The translations under genes and the position numbers were made by a program. Of a stretch of DNA of 64,000 nt, positions 14,209-25,779 are shown piece after piece (the first letter of the stretch is position 1; each line of letters opens with the position of its first letter). The notes beneath the pieces were generated by a model that saw only the letters and a program-made list of their open reading frames with translations, had not been told where the DNA came from and made no database searches. The stretch lies in assembly GCA_018881555.1 (NCBI GenBank), contig JACAXG010000009.1:16086151-16150150 (forward strand), written 5' to 3'. The stretch is from Amblyornis subalaris. Its lineage: Eukaryota > Chordata > Aves > Passeriformes > Ptilonorhynchidae.

Positions 14209-15437
14209 TCATAGAATCATAGAATGGTTTAGATTGAAAGGGCACCTCTATGATCATCTAGTTCCAACCCCCCTGCTGTGGGCAGGGACATCTTCTACTA
14301 GACCAGGTTTCTCAGAGTCCCATCCAATTGGTCTTGAACACTTCCAGGGATGAGGCATCCACAACTTCCCTGGGTAACCTATTGCATTGCCTCACCACCA
14401 TCAGAGTAAAATTTTTTTTCTGGTATCTAATTTAAAACTACTCTCAATTTGAACACATTCCCCTTTGTCCTACATTGCTACATGCTACATTGTCCTACAA
14501 AAGCTACATGCTTTTGTAAATAATCTTGCCCTATCTTTCCTGTAAGTTTTCTTCAAGTACTAGAAGGCTGCAATTAGGACACCTCAAAGTCTTTTTTTCC
14601 AGGCTGAACAATCTTCAATCCTCTCAGCAGTTCCTCATAGGAGAGGTCTTCCATCTCTCTGATGATCTTAGTGTCCCTTCTCTGGACTTGCTCCAACAGG
14701 TCGATGTTCTTTCTGTGCTGGGCGCCCAGAGCTGGATGCAGCACTGCAGGTGGGGTCTCACCGGAGCAGAGCAGAGGGGCACAATCCCCTCCCTCACCCT
14801 GCTGCCCAAGCTGCTTTGGATGCAGCGCAGTTTGGCTTTCTGGGCTGCCAGTGCACGTTTCTGGGTCATGTCCAGCCTCTCATCCACCAGCACCTGCAAG
14901 TCCTCAGCAGGGCTGTTCTTCATCTGTTCATCCCCCAGTCTGTGTTGATACCGGGGGTTGCCCTGAACTGNGTGCAGCACCTTGCACTTGGTCTTGTTAA
15001 ACCACATGAGATTCCCATGGGCCCATTTCTCAAGCCTATCCAAGTCCCTCTGGATGGCATACAGACCCTTGAGGGACACCTCTTGTCACGGATGTCCATT
15101 GGGACGGTGAGCTGTTGACCACTACACTCTGGATGCAACCTTCCAACCAATTTCTTATCTGCCTGACAGTCTATCTGTCGAATCCATCACCCTCCCATTT
15201 GAAGAGAAGGATGTTGTGAGGGACCAATGGCAAAAGTTTTATAGAAGTCCAGATAAATGACATCTGTTACTCTTCCCTCATCCACTGATATTGTCACTCC
15301 ATCATAGAAAACCACTAGGTTGATCAGACAGGATTTTGCCTTGGTGAAGCCGTACTGGCCGTCTCTAATTTCTTCCCTGTTCTCCACGTGCCTCAACATA
15401 GCTTCTAGAAGGATCTGCTCCGTGCACTTCTCAATGA
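14209..15437 (-). mobile_element. CR1 LINE, 3' portion with reverse-transcriptase remnants
   Basis: Read on the minus strand, this is a CR1 non-LTR retrotransposon that lost its 5' part. The 3' end is at the left, where the plus strand begins TCATAGAATCATAGAATGG, the complement of the CR1 tail. The minus strand encodes a piece of the RT palm at 15187-15399 (motif A region '[10 protein letters not shown]', where intact CR1s read YLDFSKAFD). A post-palm region follows at 14624-15079, with 'NKTKCKVLH', 'LGVLVD'-like ('[14 protein letters not shown]') and 'ALAAQKA' blocks. The two frames are separated by stops and shifts, and one N lies at 14971, so the copy cannot be active. A local duplication of 'CTACATGC'-like words (14475-14520) is an internal slippage. 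Intact CR1s carry an endonuclease and a full RT upstream; here the element stops near 15437. Confidence 0.93.
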
Positions 15438-15592
15438 ATTAGTTGTTGTGATGCTGCCAATGGGATTGGAATCACATGTTGAAGTGCTAAACTCAGTCAG
15501 GTGTTTATGATAGCTTTGATCTCTGTGGATAATTTATAAATTGTAGCTGTTCAGCTTCTTTCAGATTAGATTGTGTTAGGAACTGAGATGGA

Positions 15593-15912
15593 TGTACTGG
15601 TTTAGACTACGATAACTTTCCTTGTAGTAACTATGACTTGGATTTGTGCTGAAAACAGTATTGATGTCACAGGGACATGAGGCAGGACATGCTTTCCCGA
15701 AGATGGCTGAACACTGGCCTGCTGTGGGGAAGTGGTGAAAGAATTCCTTATTTTGTGTTTCTTGTGTGTGGCGCTTTTGCCTTGCCTATTAAACTGTCTC
15801 TATTTCTACTCATAAGTTTTCTCACTTTTATTGTTCCCATTGTCTCCCCCAGTCTAAAGTGGGGCAGTGAGTGAGTGACTAGGTGGAGCATGCTGGGGTT
15901 TAANTCACAACA
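15593..15912 (+). mobile_element. Internally deleted solo LTR with 5-bp target duplication ATGGA
   Basis: A 320-bp LTR bounded by TG and CA. It is flanked by an exact 5-bp direct repeat, ATGGA at 15588-15592 and 15913-15917. A 5-bp duplication fits ERVL-type (class III) elements. Compared with the about 568-bp copy at 63188-63755, it keeps the 5' end ('GGATTTGTGCTGAAAACAG', 'TTGATGTCACAGGGA') and the 3' end ('CTATTAAACTGTCT' to 'GGGGTTTAANTCACAACA'). It has lost about 250 bp between them, including the TATA region. One N is at 15904. No internal proviral sequence remains, so this is the product of LTR-LTR recombination. Confidence 0.92.
15788..15793 (+). terminator. LTR polyadenylation signal (ATTAAA)
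   Basis: The ATTAAA hexamer in the LTR at 15593-15912 sits at the position conserved in the sister copies (CCTATTAAACTG context). It would define the 3' end of LTR-driven transcripts. It is a relic, since its LTR has lost the promoter half. Confidence 0.5.
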
Positions 15913-15917
15913 ATGGA

Positions 15918-18900
15918 ATATTGCATCTAGGAGAATGAAATACTGCATGTGGATGGGTTTGAGAGCACAGATTTTCAGTGTTACTTGCTTTAATGTTAAA
16001 GGCCAGTGGGTTGACATGCTTAAGAAGAGTACTGGCTAGCAGTCAGGTATTTTAAACCTTAATTGTTGAGATCAATTGATTACATTAATTGACATTCATT
16101 TTGGTGAACTTCTATACCAATTTGAAGTATTTGCCATTTCCAGTTATGGAAAGGCTGGTATGATATGTAGAAGCCTGATGACATATCTGATGATAACATC
16201 AGAAAATAGGTGCATCAGTACCAAAAATGATTATGTATTTCATAAGGTTAAGTAAATGGAATACAGAGAATGGTGAAATCAGTAGGCTTCTCTGAATCAT
16301 CAAATCAGTTTACAAATTAGATAGAGATTTTTGACTCCCTGTGTGTCTTATTGTCTAAGTTTACAGAAAGCTCTATTTTGTAAGATTAGAGTATAAGAAA
16401 GACAGAAGAATATCGTGATATACCATCTGAATTCTAAAAATATCANTCAGTGGGTTTATGGTTTTGATTACCATGCAGAAGATCTGGGTTTACCTTAAAT
16501 TTATTCCATTACCTTAATATATTATTTTTTGCTTTAATTACCCCATAAAAGAAATAAGTGAGGTTTTAGTGGGTTTTTGTTTCCTTTTTTTTTGTCCTAG
16601 CTTTCTTTTAATCCACCATATGTTTATATATATACGTAAATAAGGTAAATGCTGGAATACATATAAAATATCAGTATTTAAAAGTGTGTATAAAAAAATG
16701 GGGTGTGTAGTGACAAAATCTATATAACTATGCTTGTTATTATGCTTTTGAAAGTTGGACACAATTGTGACTGGGTATATCCCAGATTTATTGCAGGCTT
16801 TTGCACAGCTGTAATCTGCCCATCTTCACTGTCTGGGACGCACATTATTTTACATTGTAGAAACAACAGCCACTGGTCCTTCATCAATATTGTGACTAAT
16901 CTCACCTTCAATCTCAGCATAAAGATGTAAGAAAGTACCGTACCACGAATTCCTTCCTATTCCTTAGTATGAATGAAAAAGTACAAGATTCACCTAAGCT
17001 TGTGTATTTACATGATGGGAATACAAATGGTAATTCTCCGTGGCTTTTTCTTCACTTTCATGTTCACTAAATCAACTAATTCTTCCCAACTCCCTCTAGA
17101 CTGGCTATTGATTTAAGCGCTTGAATAAAGAGATGGTAAACAAAGTAGTTAATAATATCTTTTAAAGCAGACAGTGTTTTGCATAAGGAAATTTCTTTCA
17201 TTCTGTGATCAGATGGATTTGTAAAATGATCATTCAAGGGAAAAATTCTTCATTTGGGCTGCAAAACCCAACGTTTTCAAGGCTTTTCCCTTCTTGTTTA
17301 ATAATCCCACCAAGTCTGTCTTACTCACTGGTAAGCATTTCATAGACAATACACTGCAAATAATAATAATAACAATATAAATAGTATTAAGGTATTGTAT
17401 CTTTAGGTTGTCTTGAGATGAATGACTATTTTTAGTGCATTAATATTTTCTCAGTATTTGTGGATTGTCATTCTTCCTCTCGTCCCTTAGAATAAAACTG
17501 GCCAGACATAAACCCCTGGAATTTTTATTTCTTCTCTCTTTCTTCTGCAGTAAACATTTCTGACTGGATTGATTTTTTTTTTTTAATGCATTTCAGATCA
17601 TTTCACCAGTTATGAATTTTATTTTATTTTTGCACAATAGCTATTTTACATTACTGACAGATAAATCTACCTTTTAGAAGCTAAATAAGAAAGTTTTTGG
17701 CATAATGTGGAGAAATTTATTTTCTTAATTCTAATTCTTATTAATGTTAAAGAATTTGGTTGAGAAAATATTTTAAAAAATTCTTTCACATGCTAATAAT
17801 CATTAAACACTGTCAGGATTTTTTCTGAAACCAGAACAGCATTTACTAGATGGGTTTCTTTGCCTTGTAGTGTTTTATGAAATAACTATATTGAGCNTTC
17901 CTACTGTTAATATCTAACATATATGTATATGTGTGTGTGTATATCTATAGATCTGTATATATATATCTGTTAAAGAAAGTCTACGTGATCCTTTAAAGTT
18001 TAAACTTTTTCCTGCAGACCTGTTGAAAGAAGCTAGGTTTAAAATTAATGGATTAACAGAGGTTTTGCAGTTCGGACTTTGCAAGATATAGACAAATTTT
18101 CATAACCGATGCAACAGTGCCTTGCCTTATGCAGCCTTTGCTAAGCACATTTAAGGAGCCATCTATTTGCAATACATTTTTTTTCCTTTAAGAAATAACC
18201 CCACCCAAACAGACAGAAATACACAATATCACACCTTTGAATTGACAAAATCTAGTAAGTAAAATGTCCTTGCAAGAATGATGTCAAGACACACTGTTTA
18301 GAATCTCAAACCTTTGACATGATGGGCTTTGTTTTCTTACTGGTTATTTCCAGTTCACTTCAATGCTGTGACTAAGTACAGTAAAAATTATTGTGTTCCT
18401 AAGGCTCCTGTTTCAATTCATGTTTTATTGAAGAGTTTGAACATACTGTACTGGTAAAAGTGGATGAAAATTCATGTAAACTTCATCTCTAGAGGATGCC
18501 ATTACCAAAGTGGCTCAGTTATTTCGGTGTGAAGTGAAAGAGAAGTGACCTGGGGTTTTCGGCATCTTACAGTAGATTATCATAACTATAAAATAATACT
18601 TCTGTATACAAGTGTCTCAGAAGAAGCTGAGATTCTTGGGTGTTTTTTAGGAGTGAGCATTTTAGATATGATTGTGGATATATTTGAGTTTATTCTTAGA
18701 AAATAAAAGAAAGTTACATACATTTTCATGACTGCAAAGTAGCTCTTCCCAAATATTGAATAACTTGGTGTCTTGCCAGGTATGCACCCATATTAATTTT
18801 TTATTCTTCAATATTTAAGTATTTTAAACAAGAAAGACGCTGCAAAGCATTTTAAAATGTGAATAGCAATAACCAGTTGGAATTGAATTATAGGTTCCGA

Positions 18901-20299
18901 ATGTAAGCTGTATCTTATAACAAGTCAAATTCTGCTGTGTTTTGTTTTATTAAAATCTGCCATCTTCTTTACATTAAATGTTTTTGTTTCCTTCTTTGTA
19001 GAAAGTTGTAGTTACTTCAATGGCCTTTAAAATACATCTTTAATTCTGAGTCATAGAAAAAGGTTAACATTTTTTCTTAACATATAAGTCAGTGTGTTCT
19101 GTGTGAGACAAACTATTGCATTTCTTAGTATTTTTTCAGCAGATCCTAAATAATTTCTTGCCAAAATTGCTAAGTGAGAAAAAATATTTTCCAGGATCTG
19201 CTCTTAGGCTAAGTAATAAAATGAAAATAAAGAAAAAAAAATCTCCCAAGAGCTAGTATAATATATATTCTGCTGCCAAATATTATCACCGATCTGTTTT
19301 GCAAAAATTTAGTGAGATCTCCTTGCATATTTAGCTATATAGTTAATTTGGAATTGGAAAAATCGTAGAAATTTGACCTGATATGATATTTTTTTTTGTA
19401 ACGGCAGTGCAACTTTATGAGTAGATTTACTAGGTGATTTGGGCAATAACATCTAAAATGTAGATCCTCAGAATCCTTGTCTGGCATGAAAGAAGCTCAA
19501 TTCCTTGGGCATGTAAATTTCTCTTAGCAAAATCCTATAGATATCTAATTTTCTGCTCCAGAGTATGAACAGATAGTTGAAATTCTGACAACACTAATCT
19601 GTTTGGAAGCTCTCTTCTGTCTGCAGTGCAGTGGGAGTCGTAAATTATGGGTTTCTGTACCTGTCTGTACAGAGCCTATTCCTGTAGGCATGGTAAGCAG
19701 GAAACAAAATGGTAACTTTCAGTCTTTATTGTGTAGCAGCTGCCTGTAGCATTTTAATTAATATAAACTGAAAAAAATTAGAGTTTTATGCATGACATGG
19801 TATATGTAGCATGCTACTGAGATGCATAAAGTGATTTTACAATAATAGAAAACAAGTCTTCATAAACTGTTGCAGTTGAGATGGACATGACAGATTAAGG
19901 TGAATACCTGTTTATTTGAAAGAGATTGGATCTTTTATAGACATTTAGAATGTTATGGTTCGTGCTACATATCCATTGGCTACTAAATCACTACAATAGA
20001 CTCATTGGCTATATTAACTACAATATACTATTAGTGGTTACTCATAGTGTCAGCATTCAAGCATTCAGAAAAACAGCAGGTGCAGGCTTGTTGCTGTTCT
20101 CTCTCTATTGTTTACATTTCTAGCTCTTGTTTCTCATGGATAGAAAGAGTACTGAGGTCTATGTCAGAACCAGACAGGCCTGCTGACCTGCTGTTAATTC
20201 CCACAATAAACTTTTTAGTTATCTCTGTGTTGTCCACTTATTCTCTTTTAAAACCCTTCCAGAAAAAGTTTTAATTCAATATCTCATATAGGAAAATAT
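15918..20299. other. AT-rich sequence, no gene seen
   Basis: About 4.4 kb with no recognisable exon or repeat beyond simple sequence. Single Ns are at 16446 and 17897. Confidence 0.55.
17918..17968. repeat. Mixed (TA)n/(TG)n microsatellite
   Basis: An alternating purine-pyrimidine stretch with a TATGTGTGTGTGTATAT core followed by further TA steps. It is interrupted, so it is probably old. Confidence 0.75.
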
Positions 20300-21449
20300 A
20301 ACTTAAGGCAACCATCCCTCTGAGCTGGTAGACAGGCATGAGGAGCAGAGTAGCCTCCCCTATCACCCAGGAGGAAGTAGTTAGTGACCTGCTGAGCCAC
20401 TTAAGACACTCACAAGTCTATGGGACCAGATGGGATTTTTCCAAGAGTACTGAGGGAATCGGTGTAAGAACTCACCAAGCCGCTCTCCATTGTTTATCAT
20501 CAGCCCTGATTAATTGCGGAGGTCCCAGATGACTGGAGGTTAGGCAATGTGACATCCACCCATAAGAACAGTGAGAAGGAGGATCTGGAGAGCTGCAGGC
20601 CTGTCAGACTGACCTTGGTGCTTGGGGAGGTTATGAAACAGATAATCTTGCATGCCATCACATGGCACATACATAATAACCAGGGGATCAGGCCTAGCCA
20701 GCATGGATTTGGGAAAGGCAGGTCCTGCCTGACCAATGTGAACTTTTATGACGAGGTGACCCACCTAGTGGATGAGGAAAAGTCTATGGATGTTGTCTAC
20801 CTGGACTTCAGCAAAGCCTTTGATGCAGTCTCCCATGGCATTCTCCTGGAGAAGCTGGCAGCCTACTGCTTGGACAGGTGCAGTCTTTGCTGGGTTAAAA
20901 ACTGGCTGCACCTCTCTAAGGTCACAGATGACAGTAAGCTGGGTGGGAGTGTTTATCTGCTGGAGGGTAGGAAGGCTCTGCAGAGGGTTCTGGACAGGCT
21001 GGATCAATGGGCCAAGGCCAATTGTATGAGGTTCAATAAGGCCAGGTCCTGGGTCCTGCACCTGAGTCACAACAACCCCATGCAGCACTACAGGCTGGGG
21101 GCAGAGTGGCTGGAAAGATGCTCAGTGGAAAAGGACCTGAGGGTGCTGGTTGTCAGCCAGCTGAACATGAGCCAGTGTGTGCCCAGGTGGCCAAGAAGGC
21201 CAATGGCATCCTGGCCTGTATCAGAAATAGTGTGGCCAGCAGGACCTAGGCAGTGATTGTCCATCTGCATTTGACACTGGTGAGGCCGCACCTTAAGTCC
21301 TGTGTCCAGTTCTGGGTCCCTCAATACAAGAAAGACATTGAGCTGCTGGAGTGTGTCCAGAGAAGGGCATCAGAGTTAATGAAGAGCCTAGAGACGAGTG
21401 ACTGAGGGAGCTGGGGGTGTTTAGCCTGGAGATAAGGAGGCTCAGGGAT
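20300..21449 (+). mobile_element. CR1 LINE body with RT fragments and an internal deletion
   Basis: A plus-strand CR1 fragment. One frame (20549-21256) reads through recognisable CR1 RT sequence. In order it shows the '[13 protein letters not shown]' finger block, the palm motif A '[15 protein letters not shown]', '[13 protein letters not shown]', and then abruptly 'DDSKLGGSV'. In intact CR1 a long stretch separates 'WVKNWL' from the motif C block (FADDTKLGG-like), so most of palm motifs B-C is missing at about 20912-20925; the deletion kept frame. It continues through '[15 protein letters not shown]', 'LGAEWLE' and 'KDLRVLV', then breaks by frameshift near 21180. The copy is dead. Confidence 0.93.
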
Positions 21450-21778
21450 TCCTTTCAAATCCTTTTGAATCTGTGTCCTGGTTTTTAGTTTAGCTGCATC
21501 TTGTTGCACGTGTATTCCTTCCTGTATCACTCCTCCTTCTCCTTTACCACTGGTTGTGCTGGGTGGTTGTCATGCTCTCAGGTCCAGGCTGCAAACCACA
21601 ACCAGGTTCACCGATGTAGATGAGATCTCTGTGGCCTATTTGTAGAGTTCAAGAAGCATTTGGACAATGTTCTCAGGCACAATGTGATTCTTGGGGTTGT
21701 CCCGTGCAGGGCAAAAAGTTGGACTCAATGACCCTTGTGAATTCCTTCCAACTCTGGCTGTTCTATGATCTATTTGAA
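21450..21778 (+). mobile_element. Insertion in the CR1, containing a second CR1 3' end
   Basis: The host CR1 reads smoothly up to 'GGAGGCTCAGGGA' and resumes at 'CCCTATTATTCTCTACAATT'. About 330 bp of foreign sequence lies between. Its right part (about 21644-21772) is a 3' end of another CR1 ('GAGTTCAAGAAGCATTTGG' to 'GGCTGTTCTATGATCT'), close to the one at 46910-47150. Its left part (about 21455-21640) is not recognised. Exact borders and any target duplication are unclear. An alternative is a rearrangement between CR1 copies. Confidence 0.6.
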
Positions 21779-22122
21779 CCCTATTATTCTCTACAATTAC
21801 CTGAAAGGAGGTTGTAGCCAGGTGGGGGTTGACCTCTTCCCCCAGGGAACCAACAACAGGACAAGAGGACATAGCCTCAAGCTGTGCCAGTGGATGTTCA
21901 GACTGGACATCAGGAGCAATTTCTTCACAGAGAGAGTTGTTGAACATTGAAATGGACTGCCCAGGCAGGTGGTGGAGTCACCATCCCTGAAGTTATTCAA
22001 GAAATGACTGGACAGAACACTGAGTGCTATGGTCTAGTTGACAAATTCGTGGTCGGTCAAAGGTTGGACTCAATGATCTTGGAGGTCTTTTCTAACCTGA
22101 ATGACTCTGTTATTCTGTGACT
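21779..22122 (+). mobile_element. CR1 LINE 3' end (continuation of the 20300 copy)
   Basis: This picks up the host CR1 where it was interrupted ('TACCTGAAAGGAGG', then 'GGACATCAGGAGCAATTTCTT', then 'GGTTGGACTCAATGATCTTGG'). It ends with the CR1 tail words (GACTCTGTTATTCTGTGACTCC). The C-terminal ORF2 reading frame is broken into pieces. Confidence 0.9.
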
Positions 22123-22779
22123 CCAGAGCTGGCTATGATAAGGGCTCCAGTAAAGAAAAAACTTTGAGTAAAATGAACCACCGAAAAGAAATCCATTTCT
22201 TCCTAAATGTCCTCACTAGAGAGTTGTATTTCAGTATTTCACTAAAATTGTCTCTGAAATGCTGATACAGAAAGTCTGACTTTCTTTTCCCTCAAATTTT
22301 CTTAGTGAAAACGATTTTCTGTCCTATGCAACCTCTTTCCACATGTGCTTAGGCAAGTGATGTACAGAATACTTTTTCCAGGAAAATACATAAGTTTTAA
22401 CAATGACATTAAAAATGTTGACATGGACTTTTTTGACTGCTAATGTTTCTCTGACTGTGATTTCTGATTACATCCTGTAATTCTCTGTCCATTTCTGTGA
22501 CAGGCAATTCCTAAACTGTCATTCTGGGCTATGAATTAAAGAAGAACTACACAACAAAACTTGAACAGTATTTTCAGTATAGAAGGATGCATAGAAAGTG
22601 GTGTGATTGCACAGAGGAAAATAACAGATCAATAGTATTGTGCTGTACGGTATTTGCTTTAACTTTACAAGTAGTAACATANTTATTTGTCTTAAAAATG
22701 GGTGACAGAAAGCTCATATGAGTAATACAGAATGAGGAGTCACTTATTCACCCTTGTCCCTTCAGAGATTTCTAAACTT
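22123..22779. other. No feature seen
   Basis: Some 650 bases of AT-rich sequence between two CR1 copies. No exon or repeat is recognised. One N is at 22682. Confidence 0.5.
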
Positions 22780-23350
22780 CTATCGCATACCCTGTAAGTC
22801 ATCTCTTTTCCAAGCTAACAAGTACTTGACTACCAGCCTTTTCAATATATGGAGGCTGTTTGACCATCTTTATCGACCTTCTTTGAACAACTTATGTTTA
22901 TCTGTGCTATATTCTTCCTGTAGATGAGTGAGAATAACTGCACACAGTTTTCAAGGCATGAGCAAGTCATGGATCTGTACAGTGGAATAATTAAGGGTTT
23001 TTTTTGGCTTGTCATTCTTTTCTAATGAAAAAAGCAAACCAAATGCTAGAAAAGGATCTCTACTACAGAGCTGGTGGTTTCATGGAGCTGCCTGTCACCG
23101 AAATCACTCCTTCACCTTCCCTCACCTGAGATTCTTTGTTTGGTTAATAAGTAATTTCAGCATCTCTTGTGAATGTAAAATGTGAAGCTGTGATTATTCC
23201 ACATGTCACTTTATATTTGTCTGCCTTAACCTTCATGTGACATTTTATTGCTCAATCAGTCTTACAACTCTTACAAGTTGCTTCTAAAATTCTTCAATGT
23301 CTAACTTTATCTTTTATGCAAGATAGACTCACCAGCAGCCTTAACTCCTA
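22780..23350 (-). mobile_element. Ancient CR1-type LINE fragment
   Basis: The plus strand shows, in order, several blocks typical of the complement of an old amniote CR1. They are 'CTTTCTTTGAACAACTT'-like, 'GAGAATAACTGCACACAGTT', 'GGATCTGTACAGTGGAATAA', 'TTTCATGGAGCTG' and 'TCACTTTATATTTGTCTGCC', then 'TTTTATTGCTCAATCAG'. Order and spacing agree with turtle/crocodile-like CR1 3' regions as I know them. Divergence is high and small indels are common, so this copy is much older than the other CR1s here. No frame survives. Borders are approximate. Confidence 0.7.
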
Positions 23351-25206
23351 ATTTTGTTTTGCTGCTACATGTGGCTGTGTGGATTAGTGTAGATCCCAGC
23401 TCATGCTTCTGCAGAGTTCTTCTAGTGGCATTTGTTTGGTGACTGTGGGGAGACTCAAAATGTGTTCCTACTCACCTCTGTCCTTTAAGTAAAATATTTA
23501 GATATGCAAGAACCTGCACACTTCTGATGTGCTATGCTCGTGTGCTGGGGTTGATTAGTTTTCTGTGGAAATCCGTGGAAATGATATCATTCAGTTTGCC
23601 ATTAATCTTGTGTGATTAAGAATTTTACCTGCATGACAGACTTAGGTAAATAACCTAGAGCACAACTGTCTGTAAATTAACAGTCAGAAATCGCATGGTT
23701 TCAAAGGAGTTAATATAAGAACCAGAATGGATAGCACAGTGTGCTATAGTTAGCTGGTCTGGAGACTTGTTACTGCTTCACTTCTTTATTCTCTGTATTT
23801 GCTTCCAAGGTAGTGATATCAAAGGCTGCACAGGAATTTCAGGAAGAAGAGGAAATAATGCATATCAGGGAAGTACTTCAGGAACAGATTTTTTTTTTTT
23901 TTTAGGACATGAAGGTGCTGTAAGTACTTCCCTAAAGAATTTGCAGCAATGACTCATCTGTCGTAAGTGTAGAAGTGCTGAAATTTTATTCAGCTATTAT
24001 ATCTTGAGTACTTCATCCCAGTGACAAACATTTCACAATTATATTATTTTGTCATTGCAAACAGGACTTGGAGAACAAAGTGATAGCATGTCTGGTTTCT
24101 GTTCTAGGAATACAGAATAACTGATATTCAGAAACATGACAGCAGTTAGTTTGTTTTGCTCTTTCTCACTTCAGTAATGAGTATTTGAAACACAACAGCA
24201 TTCAACCAATATGCATCTCTTGAGTTCTGCTTCCTTTAGAAACATATTCTGTTAAAACAGAAAACGGAAGGTGGGAGGAGAGGAAGAGGGCTCAAAATCA
24301 CCTATAAAACTTAAGTAACCACTTTGCACTGAAATAAGACTGATTTCTTAACTGTCATTTATTCCTTGGCTATCAAAACATATATTTCAAGGAGGTGTAA
24401 AACAAGCAAACCCAATACAAATATGACAAAACAACAAAACTCCTCTCAGATATAACTTTTAAACCTTTGTATTTTACTTTTTAATTGACTTTGGCTAAAT
24501 CTTTGTTCTTGCACTGAAATAATCAGTTCTGGTGATTAAAATATCAGCTCTGTTTGGATTGCTTTAACCTGTCTCTCATGAGGCATAGCAGAAACACACA
24601 CAAAAAACTGAGAGGTCTGTGCTTTGAATTAGCAAAGGTTGCACAACTATGAATGACCTGTACCATTGCCTTTTGACTCCTCTATCATGGGCAACTGAAA
24701 TGGATAAATTGTTACTGAATACATAGGTAAACTGCTTTGTTGCTTTTGTCAGCAAGTATTGAGCCCTACAGAGGTCAATGATTTTTATAGTACATATTCT
24801 GGGGAGAACTTGCATATACTAAAAAGCCAACTAATAGAATGAGTATTGGTTAAAACTAAGACTAGGGAAAATTATGTAAGGAAGAAGGAAAATTATGTGC
24901 TCCACTGAAGTATTAATTACTAAGAGAAAAATAAGCCCTTATACTAGCAAAATAGATGTTCATAGCATTCTTCCATTTTGAATGATAGATCCTATCAGAA
25001 TACAGATACAGAATATTTTTAAACAAACATAATTATCAGATACCTAGGAAATTTCTTTAATTTTGAAGATTTTTAGATGTCTAGGTCTTGAAGTTCTGTA
25101 AGTGAAATTTGTTTCGAATTTGCCTACAAAACAAGTAAAGAGGAAATTGTGTCTAGATTTCGGAGCTTGGTCCAGAAGAAATCCAAACAACATTTTAGTT
25201 ACATGA
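23351..25206. other. AT-rich sequence, no gene seen
   Basis: No exon or repeat is recognised. It contains an 11-bp inverted repeat (23868-23932) around a T15 tract, described separately. Confidence 0.5.
23868..23932. repeat. 11-bp perfect inverted repeat around a poly-T/AG tract
   Basis: The left arm GGGAAGTACTT (23868-23878) and right arm AAGTACTTCCC (23922-23932) are exact reverse complements, separated by 43 bases that include a T15 tract followed by AG. The T-tract/AG resembles a splice acceptor, but no coding frame of known type follows. Chance remains possible. Confidence 0.5.
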
Positions 25207-25397
25207 GGATCTGTCATGCTTTGACACTGGCCAAATGCCAGGCACCCATGAAAAAAGCTCACTCACTCACTCATTCTCCTCTGCTGTGCAACTGAACAGA
25301 GGAGAGAAAATTTAACAAAGGGTTCATGAGTTGAGATAAGGACTGGGAGAAAACACTTCAAGGACAAAGCAGGCTCAANTTAATGATATAAAGTGAA

Positions 25398-25403
25398 TTT
25401 ATT
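25398..25403 (-). terminator. LTR polyadenylation signal (AATAAA on minus)
   Basis: The plus strand reads TTTATT, so the minus strand reads AATAAA, in the 3' part of the LTR at 25212-26298. This is the expected position of an R-region poly(A) signal and supports the minus orientation. Confidence 0.45.
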
Positions 25404-25638
25404 ACTAACAAGATCAGAGTAGGAGAATGAGAAGTAAAATAAACCCTTAAGAACACCCTTGTCTGACCCCAACCGCTCCCTCCTTCCCACCAACGGCGCA
25501 GGGAGACAGGGTGGGGGTTTTGGTCAGTTCATCACCCAAGATGATCTTTCCACTGCTCAGGGAGAGGAGTTGTTTCCCTGCAGCACTGTGGAGTCCCTCC
25601 CACGGGAGACAGTTCTCTGTGAACTCCACCAGCATGGG

Positions 25639-25779
25639 TCCACTCTCATGAGCAGCAGCACTCCCAAAACTGCTGCAGCGTGAGTCCATCCCACGGGCAG
25701 ACAGTCCTCCCAAAACTGCTGNGGCGTGGGTCACTCTGCCATGGGGTGCAGTCCTCCAAGGACGGCTGCTCCAGCCTGG
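25639..25779 (-). repeat. Tandem units of 46-49 bp inside the long LTR
   Basis: Three successive units start at 25639, 25685 and 25731, each opening TCCA/TCAC. The first two contain 'CTCCCAAAACTGCTG' and end '(C)GTGAG' or '(C)GTGGG'. The first two are exactly 46 bp and the third 49 bp. A less regular copy precedes at about 25585-25638. Tandem units in the U3 region are common in LTRs and may multiply enhancer sites, though that function is not shown here. Confidence 0.75.

Noticed and set aside
14526..15118. Plus-strand frames of 112-140 codons
   Set aside because: They are antisense to a minus-strand CR1 whose own RT frame is recognisable.
20765..21088. 107-codon minus-strand frame
   Set aside because: Antisense shadow of the CR1 RT frame at 20549-21256.
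23767..23952. Possible exon next to a T15-AG acceptor-like site
   Set aside because: The frame runs through the T-tract itself, has no family resemblance, and no donor or neighbouring exon was found.
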